The notes below the pieces were generated by a model. It saw only the letters and a list, made by a program, of their open reading frames with translations, was not told the DNA's origin and ran no database searches. From NCBI GenBank assembly GCA_000697055.1, contig JNDT01001398.1, forward strand, positions 1 through 23,276: a DNA stretch of 23,276 nucleotides. Reading direction: 5' to 3'. Position numbers and translations under genes: made by a program. Source of the stretch: Saksenaea vasiformis B4078. Its lineage: Eukaryota; Mucoromycota; Mucoromycetes; Mucorales; Saksenaeaceae. This document shows positions 9,886-19,060 of the stretch, piece after piece; within the stretch, counting starts at the first letter, position 1; each line of letters starts with the position of its first letter.

Positions 9886-10819
9886 TTATGAAGTGAGATA
9901 TCGAGACACAAACGACACATCGCTGACACTTGTAACGGTGACTCCTTTTGATTGTAGATGCGTCAATGTTGTCTCCAGGTTGGCAGGCACAACGGCTCGT
10001 GTACCTTCCTTCACCAAAATCGTTCTGAATCCGAATTTGACCGCATCAATGCACGTCATCTTGACGCAATAGTCTGCCGCGAGACCAACCACGACCACAG
10101 TATCGATAGCATGTTGATAGAGAATCTTTGATAATTCGGTAATTTCAGCGTACTGATTGTCCGCAAATCCACTGTAAGAATCTACCCAACGATTCTTTCC
10201 CTGGGCAAGGTGATCAGCCACCTACATAAACAAACGATGCTCAATTTATACTTTATGAACAATGTGATCGATCAACGCTTGGTCTATCTGATTTGACAAC
10301 TGGGCTCCGACTGATCCTTGCTGTCTCCAAACAAGAAGATTAGTATATCCGTTCCTCTTCTTCGCTTCTTTCCTTCTCCTTCTCTTCTTCTTGCTTGTTT
10401 TAAGAGGAAAAACAATACTTACTACACAGTGGTCAGGCCACAATGTCTGTGTAGACGATTGATCATCATAATGGATTGTTACTGTATCAAACGGAGCCTT
10501 ATCAGGATGGTTCGAGGCAAAACTAACATGGTTGGATGGATGCCAGTCCTATTACTTGTTCATAAGCGTTCTGTTGATATGCATTCCGATAAATTTGTTT
10601 CGCACCTGAGTGGCGATTATGAGTCCGTTTCTGGATTTGATTTGGTGAATGAGTTGATTAACTACGGGAATAATGTGTGATGCATTCGCGACAGGTAAAC
10701 TGCCCGTTTCAAGGAAATCGTTTTGTACATCGACAACAACCAAAGCCACGTTTTCTCCCTATTTTCAATCATAGTTTATTTGTCTTATTTCATGATAGCC
10801 GAAAGTGTAACGTTACCAT
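9886..10819 (-). CDS. PNC1: Nicotinamidase (PNC1 family), 5 exons with an ATG-only first coding exon
   Basis: Hydrolyses nicotinamide to nicotinate and ammonia in the NAD salvage pathway. Exons, reading leftward: 10819-10817, 10758-10606, 10548-10423, 10320-10252, 10221-9886; 228 aa, close to yeast Pnc1 (216). The triad is complete: Asp11 (LVVVDVQNDF), Lys117 (IVHK) and Cys169 (GLAADYCVK). The metal ligands are present: Asp53 and His55 (DWHPSNHVSFA) and His92 (WPDHCV). The frame at 10749 begins only with GTG and has an in-frame TAG upstream. Splicing the ATG at 10819 across gtaacg..aatag gives MGENVALVVVDVQ, so the first coding exon holds only the initiator codon. The gene converges on TSC1. 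Family call is firm; the first exon is inferred. Confidence 0.9.
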
Positions 10820-10849
10820 TCCAGACGGTTAACGGAGAAAAGAGATTTT

Positions 10850-11238
10850 TCGGCTGTCACGTCCTTATCTGCGTCGGTTTAACGTCTGCGTCAGCTAAAT
10901 ATCCTCACTGCATTGAATCTAATTCTACTCGGATGAGTTGTATGTCTACTGATGGCCGTCTTGGAACGGAGTTTTCTGTGGCGCAAACAAATGATTCTTT
11001 TCAAGCAACGAGAATACTCCACAATACTAATTTCGCTTCAAATATCAGCAAACGAAAGCTATCCGACAAACTCGAAACAGAAAAATCGACAGTGGACACG
11101 ATCTGCTTCGGTGACATTGAGTTCGATTGCCTGGAAATCTGGAGTCAGTCTGACACCCGTCATAGCCGCCTGAAGATGCCATTCGGCATAACGATATATT
11201 GCCCAATATCATCGTTGTTGTACATCAGAGACGATTAG
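10850..11238 (+). pseudogene. Open frame of unknown origin, possibly a decayed repeat gene
   Basis: A plus-strand frame is open from 10723 to the TAG at 11236-11238, but its first part overlaps the 5' end of the nicotinamidase gene. The later part has normal protein composition: SNISKRKLSDKLETEKSTVD followed by DTICFGDIEFDCLEIW and then RLKMPFG. No splice-compatible start or continuation is obvious and no family is identified with confidence. It may be the N-terminal remnant of a multicopy Mucorales gene; that is only an impression. A second frame (10952-11173) across the same bases is regarded as a shadow. Confidence 0.25.
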
Positions 11239-12104
11239 CCATGACAGAGTTAGTCATCGCTGCATTTGAGCGAGTTTGCATCCTATAGATATTACGTTAC
11301 GTTCAAATTAAACAAATGTCGTACTGAGAAGTAACTCGTTTTGAGTTAACCCAAGGAATAATTCGCGCCTGGGAACCAGAACCTTCACTAAGGTGCTTAA
11401 GTGACGGTCTTTCGTTATTCCATCGGAAGGCGTAAGATAAGGGCACATGGGAGCTTTTTTTATATTTGGCTCTGTCTCTTGGAAGTCAAATCCCCGGTAT
11501 GAATGTCAATCCGTCGTCACATATGCAGAATCATTCATGCATTCCACCAGATAAGCAAATATTGTAGCCAATTTGGATACTAATCACCACATATTCAATT
11601 CCTTCTTCAGCGCAAGCTCGGCCTCGACGGCATGCAAAATTTGTTTAGGGTGACATAGAAAGATCCACCGAAATCTTTATAATGAGCGTATGGGAAGCTG
11701 ATTGAGGGAGAAACATATTGAATCTAGGATTACTGCGAGAATTGCACAGAAATGGCCGAGTCGCTAATTCAGAGAGCAATTGCGGCGTAGTCAGGGCTTC
11801 CCACTAGACTTCCAGTCGAGACGCCAGTGAACGTAAGGTCTACATCCTTATCGGCTCATAAGTAGCCAGAGAATGGGATCAATCTGCTGCGCCTGTCAGC
11901 GCGTGGAGAACAGGGCAGCGTCTCTGCCGTGGCGGATGGCTGTATAGTGCTCTCGGCAGAAGCATAGGAAGTGATGAAAATTGTCATTTTCTTGAATAGC
12001 CGTGAGCGCCTCGTTAACTGACATGTCCACTCTAGCTCAGTCAGAGAGAAAAATGTGTAAAAAAACGCTTGCGAGCAAAGGGTAAAAAGGGAACGCGAAA
12101 AATA
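11239..12104. other. Featureless stretch
   Basis: About 870 bases with stops in all frames, no recognisable motif, no tRNA and no clear terminal repeat. A short hairpin-capable pair (taactc/gagtta) lies near 11334-11350. Confidence 0.5.
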
Positions 12105-12960
12105 TCAGATCTGAGGGCATAACAAAACGAAGAAAGAGGGAAGGAAAAAGCGTAAAAGTGATCCAATACACGGTAAGAACTTCCTCTCAACATCTAAAGG
12201 ATAGAGAGCAGTGTGGTATTTTGAATCGTTCTTTATGAGTATACAAGCTAGTCTCATGTAACTCGTGTTCCTTTCGACTTGATCAACAGAACATTCATCT
12301 TCAAATTCACCTCCAGTTTCCGTCACAAGTATTATCCCGTCAGAAAGAGCGGAAGCTGGCAGTAGCAGATAAGACAATCTATTTTCCATCACAATATAGG
12401 GAACATACGTAAAATCCACCATTTCCACACTATGGGGAAACGTGGTACAACGCTTTCAACTGTCGGTAGAGTCCTGTCACTTTCAGATAAATAGTTAGGA
12501 TCATGTAACACATAGCTTCAGGAAATGATATTGCTTACAAAACGTTGCATACGCTTGGTACTCCTTCTCTCCCATTGTTCGCTTCAGGTAGGCTTTATCT
12601 ACATGGAAATGGCGTGACTATCAGTCAGATGGACAAGTTACCTATGTTAAAAACAATAATATCATGCCTATTACCACTTTTTTCTGGAAATAGATGAGCT
12701 CATGGGTCTTAGAAGTACCGCAGCACGCACGAATCGCGTTTGTGTTACCCTAACCCGAACAGTCTCAGTCGACCGTTGCCTGCTTTATTTAATGAACAAG
12801 CCGCGTTGGGCTGCCTGTCAGAAGAGAAAGAGAAGAAGTACATCTATATGAGAGCTTACTCATGTTTGATGACCAGTGATTCATACGATGGACCAGGATT
12901 TTCAGTGTAGGAACGTCGCTACGGCGGAGCACCGCCACATTTTGCTGATCCCCCGTTGGG
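12105..12960 (-). pseudogene. Unrecognised minus-strand coding-like fragments
   Basis: Reading leftward, several stretches look coding: LFGLG before a GTAACA near 12750; KAYLKRTMGEKEYQAYATF at about 12600-12540, preceded by a good acceptor (ccatgtag) and followed by GTAAGC; LYRQLKALYHVSP near 12465-12430; and a longer frame at 12428-12105 that includes NRLSYLLLPASALSDGIILV. The joins I tried leave a stop (TGA or TAG), and two pieces lie in different frames without a usable splice pair. The simplest view is a decayed gene; an intact multi-exon gene that I failed to assemble is the alternative. No family is recognised. Confidence 0.25.
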
Positions 12961-13165
12961 CCCTAATTCTGGGAAAGCTGTCATTGAAACTTCAGTTACA
13001 GCTACCGACTACCGCAGCATGACGAATTCCAGGACAAGAGAGACTATCGCATGCGACAAAAAGTACAACTACATTATTCCTTTTATGAGCGTGCATTATA
13101 TTGTCTCTTTACAAGAAAATTTTACTTTTTCATGGATCGCTTCGTCACCATACAAAAAGAAGCTA

Positions 13166-13187
13166 ATTGACCCCTACGTGGGTCAAT
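13166..13187. repeat. Perfect 8-bp hairpin
   Basis: Arms ATTGACCC (13166-13173) and GGGTCAAT (13180-13187) are perfect complements with a 6-nt loop. It lies about 375 bp upstream of the old yellow enzyme start. It could be a palindromic regulator-binding site or chance. Confidence 0.4.
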
Positions 13188-13462
13188 AAATCTTCTATGA
13201 TAATTAAATCGCAGCCAGTGAGATGACGAATACTTAGGGAAATATGTGTCTGTTTAACAAAATAGAGAATGGATAACGTAATCTGTTGAACAGAATTGTC
13301 CTTCTGAGCTTTAGCTGTCAGGGATAGTAACGTAGGACAAAGCGTTCAGCCTCAATGACTTCCAAGCTCAGAAAAATTTCAGCGTCGCAAGGTGCATCAG
13401 GAAAGTATTATTAAGCCTTCATTACAAATCAATCAATGGAACTCTGTAGAAAACTGCAAACA

Positions 13463-13470
13463 TATAAAAA
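13463..13470 (+). promoter_or_regulatory. TATA box of the old yellow enzyme gene
   Basis: ATATAAAAAG lies about 78 nt upstream of the ATG at 13542 and is followed by a pyrimidine-rich leader (tctactctttttcaa). Spacing fits a short 5' UTR of about 45 nt. Confidence 0.7.
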
Positions 13471-13541
13471 GAGGTCTTCTCTACAGACCATCGAACTTCA
13501 TTCACTCAGTTCTATTCTATCCATCTTCTACTCTTTTTCAA

Positions 13542-14648
13542 ATGGCTCCTGCACTCTTCTCCCCTCTTAAAGTCGGCAACATCACTGTCCAGCATCGCGT
13601 TTCTATGGCGCCAATGACCCGGTTCCGTGCTTCCGACGACTACGTTCCTACTGATATTATCGTCAAGTATTACGAGCAACGTGCCAGACGACCAGGGACT
13701 TTGCTTATCAGCGAGGGCTCATTTGCTACCGAGAAGGCTGGTGGTCTAGGGAATATACCAGGATTCTGGACCAAGGAACAACTAGCCGGATGGACCAAGG
13801 TGTTTGATGCTATCCATACCAAGGGTTCTTTTATGTTCGTCCAGATAGACAATCTTGGCAAGGCCGCCTCACCCGAGTATATGGCTGAAAGAGGTTTCGA
13901 TGTTGTATCTTCTGTCGATTTGCCCGCCGATGACGGAACTTCGCTAAAGGCACGCGCTTTGACCACAGCTGAGGTCAAGCAATTTGTACAAGACATCATT
14001 ACTGCCGGAAAGAACGCTATCGAGGCTGGAGCGGACGGCGTTGAAATACATGCTGCGAATGGCATGCTTTTAGAACAGTTTCTCAACGAGAACTTGAACA
14101 ACAAACGTACCGACGAGTATGGCGGATCAATTGAGAATCGCGCTCGATTCTTACTAGAAGTCATCGATGGTCTCATCGAAGCTGTGGGTGCAGACAAGGT
14201 TGCCGTGAGACTTTCTCCTTTCAACACGTACGGTGGAATGACTGTAGGACGACTGGCTGTCGCTCAGCACGCTTACGTACTCGCTGAGCTTCAGAGACGC
14301 GCAGATGAAGGAAAGCAGCTGGCATACGTACATACTATGGAGGCAGAGAAGGATACCAAACATGCGTCGGGCAAGTCGATTATCGAGGAAAATATGGAAT
14401 GGGTTCGTACCGTGTGGAATGGCGTATGGATTCGCAACAACGGCATCAAGCGCGACGCAGCTCTGAAGTTCACTTCAACTGATCCTAAGGTTATCATCAG
14501 CTTTGGTCGCGATTTTATTGCAAATCCGGATCTAGTAGACCGCCTCGAAAATGACTTGCCTCTGAACGAAAGTGATCATAATACATACTACACCAAGGGA
14601 GAAAAAGGCTTTACAGACTACCCGCTTTACCAAGCAGTAAATGCATAA
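13542..14648 (+). CDS. Old yellow enzyme family ene-reductase homologue with altered active site
   Basis: Single-exon FMN-dependent NAD(P)H:flavin oxidoreductase homologue, 368 aa, a (beta/alpha)8 barrel. Typical members reduce activated C=C bonds of enones. Family landmarks: MAPMTRFRA (23-30), the RTDEYGGSIENRARF stretch (189-203) and NPDLVDRLENDLPLN (328-342). The substrate-binding pair is present: His170 and Asn173 in VEIHAANG. Three departures are visible. The proton-donating Tyr that follows (Tyr196 in OYE1, HSANGY) is Met175. The QLW motif (Trp116 in OYE1) is QID, with Asp103. The phosphate-loop Gly-Gly expected near 300 reads WIRNNGIKRDAA. The enzyme may have low or changed activity. 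The upstream in-frame extension starts with GTG, so the ATG at 13542 after a pyrimidine-rich leader is chosen. Confidence 0.92.
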   Translation: MAPALFSPLKVGNITVQHRVSMAPMTRFRASDDYVPTDIIVKYYEQRARRPGTLLISEGSFATEKAGGLGNIPGFWTKEQLAGWTKVFDAIHTKGSFMFVQIDNLGKAASPEYMAERGFDVVSSVDLPADDGTSLKARALTTAEVKQFVQDIITAGKNAIEAGADGVEIHAANGMLLEQFLNENLNNKRTDEYGGSIENRARFLLEVIDGLIEAVGADKVAVRLSPFNTYGGMTVGRLAVAQHAYVLAELQRRADEGKQLAYVHTMEAEKDTKHASGKSIIEENMEWVRTVWNGVWIRNNGIKRDAALKFTSTDPKVIISFGRDFIANPDLVDRLENDLPLNESDHNTYYTKGEKGFTDYPLYQAVNA

Positions 14649-14703
14649 ACATCATATTCTTTCTCTTTTTCTTTCCTTAAAAAATAGATCTAGAATATTC
14701 TAC

Positions 14704-14709
14704 AATAAA
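14704..14709 (+). terminator. Polyadenylation signal AATAAA of the old yellow enzyme gene
   Basis: AATAAA 55 nt after the stop at 14648, with a second AATAAA near 14742. Between here and the TATA box at 14993 I see no gene. Confidence 0.6.
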
Positions 14710-14992
14710 TGTACATATTAGTTTGTAACAATGAGATCTAGCAATAAATGCAAAAGTCATTGTCCCTCAGCCTAAAATGTTGATACGAATCTCGCACAAA
14801 AGGTGCTATATATGAGCATCCATACTAAGTCTATATAGAAGGTAATCTATAAAGCTGTTAGGGAAGTAGAAAATGTTAGAATCCTTAGGGTTGACTAGGC
14901 GCAACCCCTGTCACATATTCTGATATCACAAAAATGACCTAGTGTAAGGGTTCTCACAGTCAATCCGGCAAGAGACGCAGCGTTAGTAAAGA

Positions 14993-15000
14993 TATAAATA
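14993..15000 (+). promoter_or_regulatory. TATA-type promoter of an unassigned plus-strand unit
   Basis: TATAAATA followed by a long pyrimidine-rich stretch (about 15022-15075), the usual layout of a fungal Pol II promoter and leader. The first ATGs downstream (15109 and 15126) open frames of only 6 and 12 codons before the ATG pair at 15161. Confidence 0.5.
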
Positions 15001-15160
15001 GACAAGGACGTGTCGAAAGAGACTTTTTCTATTTCATCCATCGCCTTTTTTCCTTTTTCATTTTCTTTTTGACATCTACATTACTAACAACTGTGTTTAT
15101 TTATAAGTATGCAGTACTCTCTGACATGAAGTATTCAAAGATCCACAAAAGGAATGCCTT

Positions 15161-15744
15161 ATGATGATTGACATTCGAAGGAAACACGATGATATCAAGC
15201 TTGTAAGCCGTTTGTGTTTACGTGTTCCTCATAATAGACTGCAGCTCAAAGAAAGAAAGAAGAGTACAACACTCTCTTCCATGTGGCACAAGATCAACAC
15301 GTTCCCCTTTTCGAGTAGTCACTGTTCCTTGACCAATCGCCTGCAGTATCAGGGCTTTTCACTGTAAACTATCAGCAATTTTCCACTTCGCTTTCTCTCA
15401 AAGGGGTGCAAGTGTTTTCTGAGCGACGAGGAAAACGCTTTCCGTACGATGAGATAACGCCGAGAAATTCTCATCGTCTAGAACATTACTACATGTCACA
15501 AGAGGTGCTTCCCATCTATTCTGCAAATATACACAGAAATATTAGCTTAGGTTTGCGAATTCGCGGGATACGCTGCGAGGTCTCTAAGACGGTAATCTGC
15601 AGATTATCCTTACATTTCAGGCGCTGTCGACAAAAGTCATTCCTACAGAGTCCTACACGATCATCGGGCAAACTCTCAGCCTATGCAGAAGACTTTAGTA
15701 CAAACAAGAAAAGCAAAGCTTGCAATAGAACATGGACGGCGTAA
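15161..15744 (+). CDS. Unassigned plus-strand gene candidate, exon structure unclear
   Basis: Downstream of a good promoter, the ATG at 15161 opens MMIDIRRKHDDIKL, followed by a plausible 42-nt intron (gtaagc at 15203 to gcag at 15244, length divisible by three) and a frame to a TAA at 15365-15367. A second frame (15406-15744), preceded by an acceptor-like ctctcaaag, includes SERRGKRFPYDEITPRNSHR but has no ATG at its start and cannot be joined to the first in a phase that avoids stops. No family is recognised. It may be one spliced gene that I could not assemble, or a decayed one. Confidence 0.25.
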
Positions 15745-15810
15745 CTTTTGTTTTAGATATATGTACCCATTAGAACGTAATAAGGTTTTTTTTTATCAGA
15801 TATTGACAAA

Positions 15811-18020
15811 TTACTGTTTAGTTGGAGCATCTACAACGATATTCATCTCGGAGGCGACAGGAGCAGAATCTCCATTGAGATCTTGCAGCATCTTGTCTAA
15901 CCGATCTTGCTTATCCATTTTATCGTAATCGCTAAAGACATAGTAGTATAGACAACCGCATGCGGTTGAAGCTATAATGAATAGTTTAGTGTAAGTTTAG
16001 CACGAAGACAATGGATGAAACGTACCGATTGCAACGCCTGTATAGACCCATACCATGTTAGGGTCATGGGCAGAAGGGGAAATAGCCAGACCGATCAAGG
16101 AGGAAACGCAGTTGGGCCATAAGGACATTGCCGAGACAAATGACTTTAATGAACGTGGAGCGTGGGTATAGGCATACTCGAGTGATGTGATGGAAGCAAA
16201 GATTTCGGAGAAAGCAATAAGTACGTAACATGGGATCTGAATAAAGACAGACATGGTGGAGACACCAGTTGCCTGATAAGCGGGGTCCATATAGATATAA
16301 TGTTGGACAACGGCTGCATAGACCATAGCCAAAGCTGCTAAGAAGAACCCAACTGCGAAACGCTTTAGTTCCCGCTTTCTTTTCTTCTCTCCTCCTCTTA
16401 CCTGTAATGCGCAGCTGTGGTAAGAAGTCAAGCTTGTACTTTCGTAGCGCTGGATAGATGACGCGATCGACAATGGGAATGAAGATAATGAGAGCGATGG
16501 GATCAAATAGGTTCATGATATCGTTAGGCACGCCATGTCTGTCCATTGTGGCAGCTTGGGACAAAAAGTTGTTTGACAGTTGGTTGTAGCACACCCAGTA
16601 TATAGAAAGAAGAACAAAGATCCGACATGCCATGATAGTTTGACGTAATTCATCCACAAACTCATCCGTCCAAGTCGCCTTTGCCTTTGCTTCCTCTGAC
16701 CATTCAACCGTATTGGGTACAGGTGAGTTTCGCTTCGCGAACTCCATGACAGAGCGTGCAGATTTTTTGGCTTCTTTGTTTCCCGGTAGGCTGGCTTGCT
16801 TTCGTGCAAAGCGGAAAACCTTGATTGCCTTTAAGAGGACGGACTCAGTAGGTGGAGGCTTGTGATAGAACTTGCTTCCAGCAACGAAGACTAAGATAGC
16901 GACAGCAAAGATGCAGGTAGGTAGAAGATATGCTGTCCAGAAAGCGACATAGCGTTCGAGCATGGGACAGATAATGCCTCCCAGAAGTGCACCGACATTA
17001 ATGGCCCAATAAAACCTAAACGGTACAATTTGTCAATTCTTTTGTTTTCCAATATTCTCACGCTTAATACCAGTTGTACAAATGCTGGATGCTCAGGTCA
17101 TAATCAACTATCACGAGTTCACCGTTTTTTTCTTCCCTGACATAGTTTTCTGTCCTTTGGTATTGGTCCGCACACAGCGGAGATACAATACCCTTAATCC
17201 CTCCAGTACCAACTACAGGGAAAAAAATAGAAGTGTTACAAGATACATCCCATTTTGTGAAACTACCATACATCCGATAACCACAAGTGCTACAATGTAT
17301 CCCGGAAAACCTGCGCCACTTTCTATCGCTGCAGGTGTTGCAGTAGTTGTCAGGATAAGCCACCCAACCATGTAGACAGCAGAAAATACCAGGATGGTTC
17401 GGTAACGACCAAGGTATTGATCAGCTACTATTGCACCAAGGGCGGGCGTAAAATAACAAAAGAAGGTAAAAAAACTCTAGAAATACAAAAAAGAAAAACA
17501 GAAGGAATTTTTTTTTTTGTCATCAGTGTGAGGTTTCTCAAAATGACGTCTAACGTACCTGTAACGCTGTCGCGATCGACTGTCCTTTGTTTAACATGCC
17601 AGCTGGATCTTCAGGACCTTTAGGGGGTGGATTCTATCAAAGTGTTGTGTTTAGTGCTCTATTTTGTATAAAATTAACATATATGGCTGTACCTGGACAT
17701 AATTTTGGAATGGTGTGGATCCACCAAAATATGCAAATCTGGATCATTTTGCCGAAAGTAGTTTAGCAAACTTTTGCAAAGCCTATTATTTCACCTTTCG
17801 CTAAATAGTAACTGTAAATGAATGTGCGATCAACTCGTTTCACTTGATAAATTTACCATAATTCATTAAGAAGGATGAAACCGGCTGCTATTGGAATACC
17901 AGCTGCTACATGGCGTAGATTTGTATTGTTGATGGAGGTTCGGTCCTCAATTTCATATTCATACTCGGTCACCACCTTAATGGAACCTTTATTATCACTT
18001 TTCTCTTCCTCTTTGGACAT
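15811..18020 (-). CDS. PTR2: POT/PTR2 proton-coupled oligopeptide transporter, 9 exons including a 6-nt microexon
   Basis: Plasma-membrane symporter importing di- and tripeptides with protons (POT/PTR family, MFS fold, about 12 helices). Exons, reading leftward: 18020-17857, 17800-17795, 17738-17693, 17633-17559, 17476-17272, 17212-17071, 17015-16402, 16352-16026, 15971-15811; 579 aa, typical length, all phases consistent. Family signatures: NELCERFAYFG (ExxER motif, Glu53/Glu56/Arg57), ALGAIVADQYLGRYRTI, GTGGIKGIVSPLCADQY, NWFYWAINVGALLGG and VYAAVVQHYIY. The second exon is only CGAAAG: it supplies the last base of Cys55, all of Glu56 and two bases of Arg57. A long hydrophilic loop (about 330-400) separates the two helix bundles, as in fungal members. 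The C-terminus is cytosolic and acidic. The start ATG lies in the duplicated block, upstream of a dead VPS20 copy. Confidence 0.93.
17795..17800 (-). other. PTR2: 6-nt microexon of PTR2
   Basis: On the minus strand CGAAAG sits between acceptor ctatttag and donor gtgaaa. Both flanking introns (17856-17801 and 17794-17739) are 56 nt. Including it joins TG|C GAA AG|A into Cys-Glu-Arg, exactly the ExxER motif of the family. Skipping it gives TGA, a stop, at the join. Confidence 0.85.
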
Positions 18021-19060
18021 GAGGAATAAAACAATAAAGTAAAATAAAGTAAAAAAGAATGAGAAAAAAAACAGATAAGGGTCCGTTGTAACCACATTAA
18101 ATAGCCGAGCGGACAATGCATGACCTTTTTATGTGGCCAACCTCGGCTGCTTTTCTTGTGGCTGGATAAGCAGATATCACTGAACTCCGCCAACGCTGTC
18201 TGCCATCTTACCTTTTTCTTTTCCTGGCGTATGCGGCGGAAACTTTAGTAACTCTTCAAGAATCGGATGATACGGTACAAGCAGCGGCTCAGAAGAAACT
18301 GTGGGCAGATTCTCCTCAAACTAATCAGCATGGTTACATCAATTTTTTTTATCATAGTTATCTCGTTGCCTCTTCGCGTTAAAGGCACTGAAGTCCACGT
18401 AAAACATCTTCCTCATCATCGGTGGAAATTTGCCCATTCGATTTCTACCGTTTCATTCTATGAATTTACCTGTAACCGTTTGTCAATTGCTGCTTACGTT
18501 CTGGTGTGTAACGGCGTCAATAGTGTGATCCATCAGTCTCTCGGCAGCTTCAACAGAGAGTTCCTTGTGGATTCCCTTTTAGCAGCTCGTTGCTATTCTT
18601 CAAACCCTCCATAATCTGAGTTTCCACGGGTGCATACTGAAACAATCCTGGCTATGGTCTTGGTTCTGTATGAAGCTCAATCGCTTGTTTCCTTTATACT
18701 AGCTCTTCAAGTGCTCTGTTTCCTCTAACAGCTGTTCCTGATATTTCTCCTTTATGAACACTGGCAATACTCTTTCTTCTCGTTTCGGCCCAATGCATGC
18801 TGTGCAGATTCGATCACCTCATTAAGCGCGACATTACTCTAAGATGATATGAGTGCTGTGAGTGATAGCCACTTCATTCTGCATGTCTATTTCTGATACT
18901 ACTCAAGTTTATCCCTTGAAATTTAGGATGCAGAGCGGCTCTGTCTTGTGCAGTTACCTTATTCCTTTGAAGTAGCAATTCCCATATTTCCCATATTGGA
19001 TGTCCACAAGGCGCAGCATTAACGTGTTTGTGGTCGCACACACACGCACGCACAGAACTT
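17815..19060. repeat. Tandem duplication, arm A
   Basis: Direct-repeat partner of 21075-22300. By eye it aligns from the first intron of PTR2 through its start codon, the whole VPS20 copy and the upstream CA-rich tract (ccacaaggcgcagcat..cacacgcacgcac). Divergence is substantial, with many substitutions and small indels. In this arm PTR2 is intact and VPS20 is dead. Confidence 0.85.
18100..18985 (-). pseudogene. VPS20/CHMP6 pseudogene (decayed paralogue)
   Basis: Decayed copy of the VPS20 gene at 21314-22229, same strand. The start is recognisable (ATG at 18985, MGIATSK) but an extra G after codon 7 shifts the frame into TAA. The end of exon 1 has further stops, and the GC donor of the intact copy is lost. 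Exon 3 has a 1-nt insertion (ctaaaaggga for ctaaagga), exon 4 a deletion of about 10 nt and a GT to GC donor change, and the last acceptor is altered. Exon 5 still reads openly, including FPPHTPGKEK. Several independent lesions make function as VPS20 very unlikely; transcription is possible. The left boundary is approximate. Confidence 0.85.

Larger units (their letters stand above)
12961..13541 (+). other. 5' region of the old yellow enzyme gene
   Basis: No recognisable gene. Open stretches at 12956-13189 and the 13392-13541 extension begin with non-ATG codons. Contains the hairpin at 13166-13187 and the TATA box at 13463. Confidence 0.5.

Noticed and set aside
13392..13541. 50-residue N-terminal extension of the old yellow enzyme frame
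   Set aside because: It begins with GTG and spans the TATA box; homologues start at MAPALFSPLKVGN.
16354..16395. Basic insert (GKRRREEKKAGTK or EKKRKRELKRF) in PTR2
   Set aside because: This is intron 7 (50 nt, GTAAGA..CGCAG). Removing it joins LRIT to VGFFLAALAMVYAAVVQ as in the family.
16513..16809. 98-codon minus-strand frame inside PTR2
   Set aside because: Alternate frame of PTR2 exon 7; the main frame carries the family motifs.
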